This document shows, piece by piece, positions 56,913 through 64,000 of a stretch of 64,000 bases of DNA. A program made the position numbers and the translations under genes. Position 1 is the first letter of the stretch; the number at the start of each line of letters is the position of its first letter. The DNA is taken from assembly GCA_035606235.1 (NCBI GenBank), contig DATNFU010000003.1, positions 5,011-69,010 of the forward strand, in the 5' to 3' direction. The DNA is from 66-474 sp035606235 (lineage in GTDB: Bacteria > Pseudomonadota > Gammaproteobacteria > Xanthomonadales > Rhodanobacteraceae). The notes beneath the pieces were generated by a model. The model was not told the DNA's origin. It ran no database searches and saw only the letters and a list, made by a program, of their open reading frames with translations.

Positions 56913-56941
56913 ATTGTAAGGGCGATGCAGCCGCGAAGCAA
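56913..56941 (-). promoter_or_regulatory. Predicted sigma70 promoter of rpsF-rpsR-rplI
   Basis: On the minus strand TTGCTT (56941-56936), 17 bp, TACAAT (56918-56913). This is a good match to the consensus. It implies a leader of about 110 nt. Confidence 0.65.
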
Positions 56942-57054
56942 CCAAGCAGGGCAACTGACGAGTGTTGGGCGCCGAACGAAGCGCTCCGCTGTGGCCGGGC
57001 GCTCCGCCACCCTTCGCCCGTTGCTGTTGCACCCTCGTCTTCGCCTTTGAGGCC

Positions 57055-57393
57055 TTACATCGACGGGACGTCGACCGTAAAGCTCTCCCCGCAGCCGCAT
57101 TCGCCCGTGGCGTTGGGGTTGTGGAACACGAACGCGGCGTTCAAACCCTCGCGCGCGAAATCAATGCGGGTGCCCTCCAGCAACGGCAGCGACTTGGCAT
57201 CCACCACCACGCATACACCATCCAGATCGAACACGCGATCGTCCTCGGCAACGCTGTCGGTGAGATCCACGGTGTAGCCGAATCCGGAGCAACCGGTTTT
57301 CTTGATGCCGAAGCGCACGCCGGCAGCGCCGGGGTGCTTGTCCAGAAAAGCGCGCATGCGTGCGGCGGCGGCGGAAGTGAGTTCGATGGACAT
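57055..57393 (-). CDS. iscA: IscA/HesB-type iron-sulfur carrier
   Basis: A 112-residue A-type carrier. The three conserved cysteines are in KTGCSGFGY and ECGCGES. The overall pattern (GTRIDFAREGLNAAFVFHNPN) is closer to IscA than to ErpA or SufA, but there is no isc operon here, so the symbol is tentative. ATG 57393 (MSIELTSAAAARM) is the normal start; a longer in-frame start is likely not used. Confidence 0.8.
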   Translation of the reverse strand: MSIELTSAAAARMRAFLDKHPGAAGVRFGIKKTGCSGFGYTVDLTDSVAEDDRVFDLDGVCVVVDAKSLPLLEGTRIDFAREGLNAAFVFHNPNATGECGCGESFTVDVPSM

Positions 57394-57426
57394 GGGTTCA
57401 ATGATACTCGAGTATCTGCAAAGCTC

Positions 57427-57582
57427 TTGCAGGAGCCTGCCTGCAAGCGACGGGCGAGCAACCATCCACGCTGCGCATTCCACTCGACGTCCGTGCCTCA
57501 CCCTCAGCCGTCGCACGCAGGGGATGCCATCCAGCGCATCGCGTAAGCACAACGGCCTCGACCTGCAAGCAGGCTCCTACAA
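57427..57582. repeat. Intergenic palindromic repeat, family B, copy 3
   Basis: Left end TTGCAGGAGCCTGCCTGCAAGC and right end CCTGCAAGCAGGCTCCTACAA are near-perfect inverted copies. It contains GTGCCTCACCC and GGGATGCCATCC inside. It lies between the divergent iscA and asnS genes, overlapping where their promoters would be. Confidence 0.75.
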
Positions 57583-57648
57583 CGGCGCGCGCTTCGCTAT
57601 GATCGCCGGTTCACATTAGATGCGGCGTGCAGAACAGGTATTCAACCC

Positions 57649-59049
57649 ATGCAGACGATCACGGTCAAACAGGCGCTGGCTGGCATCGGCGACCAAGTCA
57701 CCCGCGTCACGGTGCGCGGCTGGGTGCGCACGCGGCGCGATTCCAAGGCCGGTTTGTCGTTCGTGAATGTGAGCGACGGTTCCTGCTTCGACACGCTGCA
57801 GATCGTCGCGCCGGCCACGCTGCCGAATTACGCGAACGACGTGCAGCGCCTCACCGCCGGCTGCGCAATCGTGGCCAGCGGCGCGCTGGTACGTTCGCAA
57901 GGCAAGGGCCAGGCGTTCGAGTTGCAGGCCGACGCGATTCAAGTGCCCGGCTTCGTCGACGACCCGGAAACCTACCCGATCCAGCCGAAGCAGCATTCGC
58001 CGGAATTCCTGCGCGAAGTCGCGCACCTGCGCCCGCGCACCAACTTGTTCGGCGCAATCTCGCGCGTGCGCCACACCATGATGACGGCAATCCATCGCCA
58101 TCTCACGGCGGAAGGTTTCGTCTGGGTCAATACGCCGATCATCACCACCAGCGATGCCGAAGGCGCCGGCGACATGTTCCGCGTCTCCACGCTGGAGCTT
58201 GCCAACCTGCCGCGAGATGACAAGGGCGCGATTGATTTCCGCAAGGATTTCTTCGCGCGCGAAGCGTTCCTCACGGTTTCCGGCCAGTTGAATGTCGAGG
58301 CCTATTGTCTTGCCTTGAGCAAGGTATACACCTTCGGCCCGACCTTCCGTGCGGAGAATTCCAACACGCCACGACATCTGGCGGAATTCTGGATGATCGA
58401 GCCCGAGATTGCGTTTGCCGATCTCGCCGCGGACGCCGATTGCGCAGAGAAATTCCTGAAGGCGATATTCAAGGCGGTACTGGACGAGCGCGCCGACGAC
58501 ATGGCGTTCTTCGCCGAGCGCGTGCAGCCCGACGCGATTGCCCGGCTGGAAAAATTCATCGCACAGCCGTTCGAGCGGATTGACTACTCCGACGCCATCG
58601 CGATCCTGAAAAACGCGAAGCAGAAATTTGAATTCCCCATCGAATGGGGCGTGGATCTGCAAACCGAGCACGAACGCTATCTCGCGGAACAACATGTCGG
58701 CCGGCCGGTCGTAGTGATGAACTACCCGGAAAAGATCAAGGCGTTCTACATGCGCTTGAACGATGACGGGAAAACGGTCGCGGCGATGGACGTGCTGGCG
58801 CCGGGCATCGGCGAGATCATCGGCGGCTCGCAACGCGAGGAACGGCTGGATTATCTGGATCGCCGCATGCTGCAGTTCGGCCTCGATCCCGCGCATTACC
58901 AGTGGTATCGCGACCTGCGTCGCTACGGCACGGTGCCGCACGCAGGGTTCGGGTTGGGCTTCGAACGGCTGCTGGTGTATGTGTGCGGCTTGTCCAACAT
59001 CCGCGACGCGATCCCTTATCCGCGCGCTCCGGGGCACGCCGAGTTCTAA
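57649..59049 (+). CDS. asnS: Asparaginyl-tRNA synthetase
   Basis: A 466-residue class II synthetase. An N-terminal OB-fold domain (RGWVRTRRDSKAGLSFVNVSDGS) leads to a catalytic domain with motif 2 FGPTFRAENSNTPRHLAEFWMIEPE and motif 3 GFGLGFERLLVYVCGL. The AsnRS-specific shape (length, EYPIQ-like PIQPKQHSPEFLR, AEFWMIEPE) separates it from AspRS. A possible -10 (TATGAT) is at 57598-57603. Confidence 0.97.
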   Translation: MQTITVKQALAGIGDQVTRVTVRGWVRTRRDSKAGLSFVNVSDGSCFDTLQIVAPATLPNYANDVQRLTAGCAIVASGALVRSQGKGQAFELQADAIQVPGFVDDPETYPIQPKQHSPEFLREVAHLRPRTNLFGAISRVRHTMMTAIHRHLTAEGFVWVNTPIITTSDAEGAGDMFRVSTLELANLPRDDKGAIDFRKDFFAREAFLTVSGQLNVEAYCLALSKVYTFGPTFRAENSNTPRHLAEFWMIEPEIAFADLAADADCAEKFLKAIFKAVLDERADDMAFFAERVQPDAIARLEKFIAQPFERIDYSDAIAILKNAKQKFEFPIEWGVDLQTEHERYLAEQHVGRPVVVMNYPEKIKAFYMRLNDDGKTVAAMDVLAPGIGEIIGGSQREERLDYLDRRMLQFGLDPAHYQWYRDLRRYGTVPHAGFGLGFERLLVYVCGLSNIRDAIPYPRAPGHAEF

Positions 59050-59101
59050 CCCATGCCGCGCACTGACGCGGGAATGACGATCGATCATTCATTGTGAAGC
59101 G

Positions 59102-59821
59102 ATGCTCGTGTTGCAGCGACTCCAACCCTGTCTGATCCCGCTGGGCTTCGCATTGCTCGCGGCATGCGCGCACGCGCCGTTGATGACGCCCGCACCGCCG
59201 CCTTCGCGGGAGGATGCGATCAAGCAATTGCAGGCCGCCACGCCGTGCTGCAAGAGCTGGAGCGAGTTGCCGTTCCACACCCCGCTGCCGGATTCCCCGC
59301 AGGATTTCACCATCGAGAGCACCAGCCCGGTCGCCGAACTCGACGGCGAGCACACCCATTATCTGGCGTTCGTGCTGCCTGCCTGGCACGCACCGTATCG
59401 CGTGCTGTTCAAGGCGCAGCCTTCGGCGCGTCATCTGCAATCCAGTTACCTGTTCGCGCCCACCGCGACGCTGCTGGATGCGCAATTCCAGCCACTGCGC
59501 AGCGCGGACGTGGCACTGTGCGAATACATCGGCTGGCGCCCCGGCTTGTCCGGCGCGTTCGGCAGTATCCGGGTGAATGATCCGAGCGCGAAATATCTGG
59601 TGGTCACCACCTCGGCCGCGCAATTGAAAACCAATACCTACTGGGAACAGTCGCCGGCGGCCTTCAGCGGGGATGCATCCTCGCCGGCCGCCAGCGGAAG
59701 CTTTGCCATTCCGCACGGACCGGATGGCAATGTGAGCGTGGGCGTTCTCACTTCCTCCTATCGCGGCGCGGTGGACAATGCGATCTGCGGCAAGCCCAAG
59801 CAAAGCACCTTGCTGCGGTAA
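59102..59821 (+). CDS. Lipoprotein, possibly MalM family
   Basis: A 239-residue lipoprotein with lipobox LLAAC (Cys about residue 22). The remainder is beta-rich with SREDAIKQLQAATPC, YLFAPTATLLDAQFQPLRS and KYLVVTTSAAQLKTNTYWE, which resembles the MalM (maltose-operon periplasmic protein) family in order and style. No maltose genes are nearby. It is preceded by asnS at 52 nt. Function uncertain. Confidence 0.6.
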   Translation: MLVLQRLQPCLIPLGFALLAACAHAPLMTPAPPPSREDAIKQLQAATPCCKSWSELPFHTPLPDSPQDFTIESTSPVAELDGEHTHYLAFVLPAWHAPYRVLFKAQPSARHLQSSYLFAPTATLLDAQFQPLRSADVALCEYIGWRPGLSGAFGSIRVNDPSAKYLVVTTSAAQLKTNTYWEQSPAAFSGDASSPAASGSFAIPHGPDGNVSVGVLTSSYRGAVDNAICGKPKQSTLLR

Positions 59822-59861
59822 CTGCGACAATCGCCGCCATTGACGCTTGCGGGGAATGACC

Positions 59862-60650
59862 ATGGATCTGGACCTGACCGGCCGCCACGCGCTGGTGTGC
59901 GGCGCTTCCCAAGGCATCGGCCGCGCCTGCGCGGTTGAGCTTGCGCGACTCGGCGCGGATGTCACGCTGTTGGCGCGACGCGAAGTTGCGTTGCGCGAGC
60001 TGGTCGAGCGACTGCCACGCATCAGCGCCGCGCAGAAGCACGGCTTCATCGCCGCCGACAGCGGCGATACCGAACGCCTGCGCGCGCATGCGCAGGCGCT
60101 GGTCGCCGGCGGCACGGTACATGTCCTGATCAACAACTCCGGCGGGCCCCCGCCGGGGCCGGTGCTGGGCGCGGAAACCGAGGCGTTCCTGGATGCCTAT
60201 CGCAAGCATCTGCTGGCCAACCACGTACTCGCGGAAGCCGTGATTCCAGGCATGCGCGCCGACAATTATGGTCGCATCATCAATATCATCTCGACTTCGG
60301 TGAAGGAGCCTATCCCGGGCCTGGGCGTGTCCAACACGACGCGCTGGGCGGTGGCGAGCTGGGCCAAGACGCTGGCCATGGAACTTGCGCCATTCGGCAT
60401 CACCGTCAACAACGTATTGCCCGGCTCCACGCACACGCCGCGCATCGAGCAGATCGTCGCCACGCGTGCGCAGAAATCGGATCGCAGCATCGAAGATACC
60501 CAACGCGATATGGAAGCCGAGGTGCCGATGCGGCGTTTCGCGGAGCCTGCTGAAATCGCGGCAGCGGTAGCGTTCCTCGCCTCACCCGCCGCGAGCTACA
60601 TCACCGGGATCAACCTGCCGGTGGATGGCGGGCGCACCAGGTCGCTGTAA
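59862..60650 (+). CDS. Short-chain dehydrogenase family protein with an atypical active site
   Basis: A 262-residue SDR. The NAD(P)-binding motif is CGASQGIGRA, and NNSGGPPPGP replaces the usual NNAG. The catalytic region reads SVKEPIPGLGVSNTTRWAVA: at the usual YxxxK site there is SNTTR, so both the Tyr and Lys are missing. TVNNVLPGSTHTPR and SYITGINLPVDGG are typical of the family. ATG 59862 is chosen for its spacing after GGGGA. It lies 31 nt before the aldehyde dehydrogenase gene. Confidence 0.85.
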   Translation: MDLDLTGRHALVCGASQGIGRACAVELARLGADVTLLARREVALRELVERLPRISAAQKHGFIAADSGDTERLRAHAQALVAGGTVHVLINNSGGPPPGPVLGAETEAFLDAYRKHLLANHVLAEAVIPGMRADNYGRIINIISTSVKEPIPGLGVSNTTRWAVASWAKTLAMELAPFGITVNNVLPGSTHTPRIEQIVATRAQKSDRSIEDTQRDMEAEVPMRRFAEPAEIAAAVAFLASPAASYITGINLPVDGGRTRSL

Positions 60651-60681
60651 CCTCTTCTCGGCATGCGGTTATGCTTCGCGC

Positions 60682-62142
60682 ATGACTGCCCTGACCCTCG
60701 CCAACCTGATCGACGGACAGCTGCGCGCACCGTGCACGGGTTCGTATCTGGATGTGGTGGAGCCCGCGACCGGCAAGGTCTATGCGCGCTGTCCGGATTC
60801 GGATCGGCGAGACGTGGAAGCCGCAGTAGAGGCCGCGAAGCGCGCGGCACCAGGTTGGGCGGCGCTTTCCCATGGCGAGCGAGCGCGCCATCTACATCGG
60901 CTGGCGGACGCGATCGAATCGAAGCTGGATGAACTCGCGCGCGAAGAGTCGCGCGACACCGGCAAGCCGGTCGCGCTGGCGCGCAACCTGGATATACCGC
61001 GCAGCGTGGCGAACCTGCGCTTCTTCGCCGAGGCGATTACACAATGGTCGAGCGAAGCGCACATGGATGCCCGCGCGATCAATTACACCGTGCGCCGACC
61101 ACTGGGCGTGGTCGGCTGCATCAGCCCCTGGAACCTGCCGCTGTATCTGTTCACCTGGAAGATCGCACCGGCACTTGCCGCCGGCAATGCCGTGGTCGCG
61201 AAACCCAGCGAGATCACGCCGTTCAGCGCGTTTCGACTGGCCGAACTCTCCGTTGATTGCGGTTTTCCGCCGGGCGTGCTGAACATTGTGCAGGGCACCG
61301 GCCCGGCGGTCGGTCGCGCCATTGTCGAGCACCCGGGAGTGAAAGCGATTTCGTTCACCGGTTCCACCCGCACCGGCGCGGCGATCGCCAGCGCGGCCGC
61401 GACATCGTTCAAGAAGATTTCGCTGGAGATGGGCGGCAAGAATCCGGCCATCGTGTTCGCGGACGCGGAGTTGTCGGATGCGAATCTCGACACCATCGTG
61501 CGCTCGGGCTTTTCCAACCAGGGCGAGATCTGCCTGTGCGGTTCGCGGCTGCTGGTGCAGCGCTCGATTTATGAGAATTTCAAGCGCCGCTACCTCGAAC
61601 GCGTGCGGGCCTTGCGCCTCGGCGACCCGCAGGACACGGGCAGCGATCTCGGCGCGCTGGTTTCTTCCGCGCACTTCGAGAAGGTGATGGCTTGCATCGA
61701 GCGCGCGCGCCAGGAGGGCGGAACGATCCTGTGCGGTGGCCAAGCGGTGAAGCTGGAAGGGCGCTGCGCGGGCGGCTGGTTCATCGCGCCCACGGTGATC
61801 GAGGGTCTGCCGCAACAATGCGCGACCAACCGCGAAGAAATCTTCGGCCCGGTGGTGACGCTGATTCCGTTTGAAAACGACCATGACGCGGCGACCATTG
61901 CCAATGACACCGAATACGGCCTGGCCGCCTCGTTATGGACCACGAATCTCGATCGCGCGCAGCGCCTGGCCGGGCGGCTGGAATTCGGGATCATCTGGAT
62001 CAACTGCTGGATGCTGCGCGACCTGCGCACGCCGTTTGGCGGTGTGAAACACTCAGGTGTCGGGCGCGAGGGCGGCGTGGACGCATTGCGCTTTTTCACC
62101 GAAGCCCTGAACATCTGCATCGCGCGCCAGGAGATTGCATGA
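60682..62142 (+). CDS. 2-aminomuconic semialdehyde dehydrogenase-like aldehyde dehydrogenase
   Basis: A 486-residue NAD-dependent ALDH. Motifs: PWNLPLYLFTWKIAPALAAG, SFTGSTRTG, LEMGGKNP (Glu) and GEICLCGSR (catalytic Cys). The family fit is to ALDH8A1 and bacterial 2-aminomuconate semialdehyde dehydrogenase, which share LDIPRSVANLRFFA and CWMLRDLRTPFGGVKHSG-like sequence. That enzyme acts in the kynurenine pathway. No other kyn gene is in the window. It overlaps the carbonic anhydrase start by 4 nt (ATGA). Confidence 0.85.
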   Translation: MTALTLANLIDGQLRAPCTGSYLDVVEPATGKVYARCPDSDRRDVEAAVEAAKRAAPGWAALSHGERARHLHRLADAIESKLDELAREESRDTGKPVALARNLDIPRSVANLRFFAEAITQWSSEAHMDARAINYTVRRPLGVVGCISPWNLPLYLFTWKIAPALAAGNAVVAKPSEITPFSAFRLAELSVDCGFPPGVLNIVQGTGPAVGRAIVEHPGVKAISFTGSTRTGAAIASAAATSFKKISLEMGGKNPAIVFADAELSDANLDTIVRSGFSNQGEICLCGSRLLVQRSIYENFKRRYLERVRALRLGDPQDTGSDLGALVSSAHFEKVMACIERARQEGGTILCGGQAVKLEGRCAGGWFIAPTVIEGLPQQCATNREEIFGPVVTLIPFENDHDAATIANDTEYGLAASLWTTNLDRAQRLAGRLEFGIIWINCWMLRDLRTPFGGVKHSGVGREGGVDALRFFTEALNICIARQEIA

Positions 62143-62798
62143 GTTCTCCCATCGAACTGCTCGAAAACAACCGCCAATGGTCGGACGCAATCCGCGCCCG
62201 CGACCCGCAGTTCTTCGCGCGGCTTTCGCGACAGCAGGCGCCGAAATTCCTGTGGATCGGCTGTTCGGATTCGCGGGTGCCGGCCAATCAGATCATCGGC
62301 GTCGATCCCGGCGAGGTGTTCGTCCATCGCAACATTGCGAACGTGGTGGTGCACGCGGATCTCAATTGCCTGTCGGTCGTGCAATTCGCCGTGGACGTGC
62401 TGAAGGTCGAACACATCATGGTGGTCGGCCATTACGGCTGCGGCGGCGTGCAGGCGGTGCTGCAGGATCAGCGCCTGGGGCTCGCGGACAATTGGCTGCG
62501 GCACGTGGGCGACGTGATGCAAAAGCACGAGGAGGCGCTGACCGCGCTGGACCTGCCCGGCGTGCGTCACGCACGGCTGTGCGAATTGAACGTGGTCGAG
62601 CAGGTCTTCAACGTCTGCCAGACCACGGTGGTGCAGGATGCCTGGCAACGCGATCAGCCGTTGTCCGTGCATGGCTGGTGTTACGGGCTGTCCGACGGGC
62701 GCATCCGCGATCTGGGGATGGATGTCGCGCAGCCGGCCAAACTGATGCAGGTTTACCAGCGCACGCTGGAACATCTGGCGGCCGCGTCGGTCACATGA
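62139..62798 (+). CDS. can: Beta-carbonic anhydrase
   Basis: A 219-residue zinc enzyme for CO2/bicarbonate conversion. The zinc ligands are in WIGCSDSRVP (Cys, Asp) and VGHYGCGG (His, Cys). The length and FVHRNIANVV and HGWCYGLSDGRI motifs match E. coli Can. ATG 62139 overlaps the ALDH stop as ATGA, so it is translated with that gene. Confidence 0.95.
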   Translation: MSSPIELLENNRQWSDAIRARDPQFFARLSRQQAPKFLWIGCSDSRVPANQIIGVDPGEVFVHRNIANVVVHADLNCLSVVQFAVDVLKVEHIMVVGHYGCGGVQAVLQDQRLGLADNWLRHVGDVMQKHEEALTALDLPGVRHARLCELNVVEQVFNVCQTTVVQDAWQRDQPLSVHGWCYGLSDGRIRDLGMDVAQPAKLMQVYQRTLEHLAAASVT

Positions 62799-62877
62799 AC
62801 GATTGCATGCGTAGCGAATCGATGGTCGGTCCACTCGCCTAAACTGCGCGACGTTGCTTCCAGATGGGGAGACTGTG

Positions 62878-64000
62878 ATGTCCGCACGCGTCCTGCCCTG
62901 CATGTTTGCCCTGTTGCTGGTTCTCGCCGCCGGTGCCGCGCAGGCGCAGATAGAACCCGGCGCCGGCGTGTCGACGGCGCAGGCGGCCGCGGTGGAAAAA
63001 TCCGAGGTGATCATGCGGCGCGCGCAGTCGCGCAAGGGCCTGCTGGCGCAATACCAGGTAATGCGCTACGCCTACGCGGGGAACACCAATTCGACATTCC
63101 GGGTGATCTTCGGCCAGTACCTCTCCTGGTACCAGACTTTCATCGGCGATTACCCCGATGCGCTGCGCAGCTTCTCGATCCACCAGGCCGCCCTGCCAGA
63201 CGACAATCCTTCGCCGCTGGGTGAACCGGGCTATCACGCGGTGCCGGCGCTGTCCTATCTGCCGCAACTGGCGAAAAATTATCGCGCGGTGTTTCTCAAT
63301 GAAGCGCACAACGTACCGCTGACGCGGTCGCTGACCGTGCAATTGCTGAAAGCCTTGCGCGCGGAAGGCTTCAATTATTTCGCCGCCGAGACGCTGTATC
63401 GCAGCGACTCCGGGTTGCAGAAGCGCGGCTATCCCACCGCGGCCAGCGGTTTCTACATGCGCGAGCCGGTGTACGCGGAAATGGTGCGCACCGCGCTGAA
63501 GCTCGGTTACAAGGTGATTCCTTACGAGGCCGACGACGACCATACCGGCGATGCGCGCGAAGCGCAGCAGGCGCAGAACATCTACGACGTCCTGAAGAGC
63601 GATCCCACGGCGAGGATCGTCGTCAACGGCGGCTATGCGCACATCCAGAAATCGGGCAAGTTCCTCGGCGCGCAATCCATGGCCGAACATTTCCAGAAGT
63701 TGAGCGGCATCGAACCATTGAGCATCGAGCAGACGATGCTGATCTCGCACGGCGAAAGCTACATGGATCACCCTTACTACGGTGCGATCGCGCAGTCGCT
63801 GCCGGCCAAGCAGCCGGTCGTTTTCGTGAACTCCGCCGGCAAGCCCTGGTCGTTGCGACCCGGCTACGACGTCAGCGTGATTTTCCCGATGACGCGCTTG
63901 CGCCATGGCCGCCCGACCTGGCTTGCCCTGGGCGACTTGCGCGTACCCTATTCGGTGGACGGCAACCTCTGCCAGGACCAATATCCCTGCCTGATCGAAG
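62878..64000 (+). CDS. Exported ChaN/Tiki/erythromycin-esterase-like superfamily protein (partial)
   Basis: The frame is open for 374 codons to the right edge. ATG 62878 follows GGGGAG 6 nt upstream. A signal peptide runs to GAAQAQ. The pattern AVFLNEAHNVPLTRSLTVQL, then FNYFAAETLYR, LKLGYKVIPYEADDD and ARIVVNGGYAHI, resembles the ChaN/Tiki/EreA-like clan, which includes heme-binding and esterase-type proteins. The later TPR- or repeat-like function is unseen as the gene is cut. I cannot give a function. Confidence 0.6.
   Translation, partial: MSARVLPCMFALLLVLAAGAAQAQIEPGAGVSTAQAAAVEKSEVIMRRAQSRKGLLAQYQVMRYAYAGNTNSTFRVIFGQYLSWYQTFIGDYPDALRSFSIHQAALPDDNPSPLGEPGYHAVPALSYLPQLAKNYRAVFLNEAHNVPLTRSLTVQLLKALRAEGFNYFAAETLYRSDSGLQKRGYPTAASGFYMREPVYAEMVRTALKLGYKVIPYEADDDHTGDAREAQQAQNIYDVLKSDPTARIVVNGGYAHIQKSGKFLGAQSMAEHFQKLSGIEPLSIEQTMLISHGESYMDHPYYGAIAQSLPAKQPVVFVNSAGKPWSLRPGYDVSVIFPMTRLRHGRPTWLALGDLRVPYSVDGNLCQDQYPCLIE

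Noticed and set aside
57616..59088. 490-codon minus-strand open frame opposite asnS
   Set aside because: Antisense to asnS, with shadow-type composition.
62839..63981. 380-codon minus-strand open frame near the right edge
   Set aside because: The opposite strand has a better gene (ribosome-binding site, signal peptide, superfamily pattern) that runs off the edge.

Overview
This is a stretch of ordinary, tightly packed chromosome from a GC-rich gammaproteobacterium. Gene content and order point to the order Lysobacterales (Xanthomonadales), perhaps Rhodanobacteraceae. The supporting blocks are murJ-ribF-ileS-lspA-ispH divergent from rpsT, pcnB-folK-panB-panC-panD, rpsF-rpsR-rplI-dnaB-alr-radA, nnr-tsaE-amiC-mutL and pilV-pilW-pilX-pilY1. 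The family assignment is an inference from gene order, codon use and repeat types; no database search was possible.

Layout. 0-6.5 kb: minor-pilin operon pilV-pilW-pilX-pilY1 on the minus strand, with pilY1 cut by the left edge. 6.7 kb: tRNA-Thr. 6.9-14.1 kb: lipid II flippase, flavin, Ile-tRNA, lipoprotein-processing and isoprenoid genes. 14.1-16.7 kb: ribosomal genes rpsT, rpmA, rplU and the GTPase gene obgE. 16.7-27.4 kb: mixed single genes (DUF2059, uvrA, thioesterase, DUF4139, enoyl-CoA isomerase, sulfurtransferase, Nudix, DUF1289, FKBP, DUF1684). 27.5-34.4 kb: mutL, amiC, tsaE, nnr and divergent queG. 34.4-38.8 kb: pantothenate and folate genes with pcnB. 38.9-46.7 kb: tRNA-Glu, fdxA, bamC-dapA divergent from gcvR-bcp, PIN-PhoH, thiD, lpxO and NAD-type isocitrate dehydrogenase. 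46.9-50.9 kb: glutaredoxin, bepA, cyclophilin, lpxH and a YciI protein. 51-57.4 kb: radA, alr, dnaB, rplI, rpsR, rpsF and an IscA-type carrier. 57.6-64 kb: asnS, a lipoprotein, then SDR, aldehyde dehydrogenase and carbonic anhydrase genes, and a secreted protein cut by the right edge.

The genes work in core processes: envelope assembly (murJ, lspA, amiC, bamC, bepA, lpxH, lpxO), translation (ileS, asnS, ribosomal proteins, tRNAs), DNA replication and repair (uvrA, mutL, radA, dnaB), cofactors (ribF, panBCD, folK, thiD, Fe-S carriers) and surface motility or adhesion (the pilin cluster). Many neighbours overlap by 1-4 nt, suggesting translational coupling.

I found no phage, insertion sequence, CRISPR array, toxin-antitoxin pair, defence island or biosynthetic cluster, and no convincing undescribed multi-gene system. 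The unusual content is repetitive. Eight copies of one palindromic intergenic element (family A) include two that supply the C-terminal codons of ribF and queG. Three copies of a second element (family B) include two whose TTGTAG end supplies the stop codons of ispH and a thioesterase gene. A 72-bp palindromic cassette sits in frame inside mutL.
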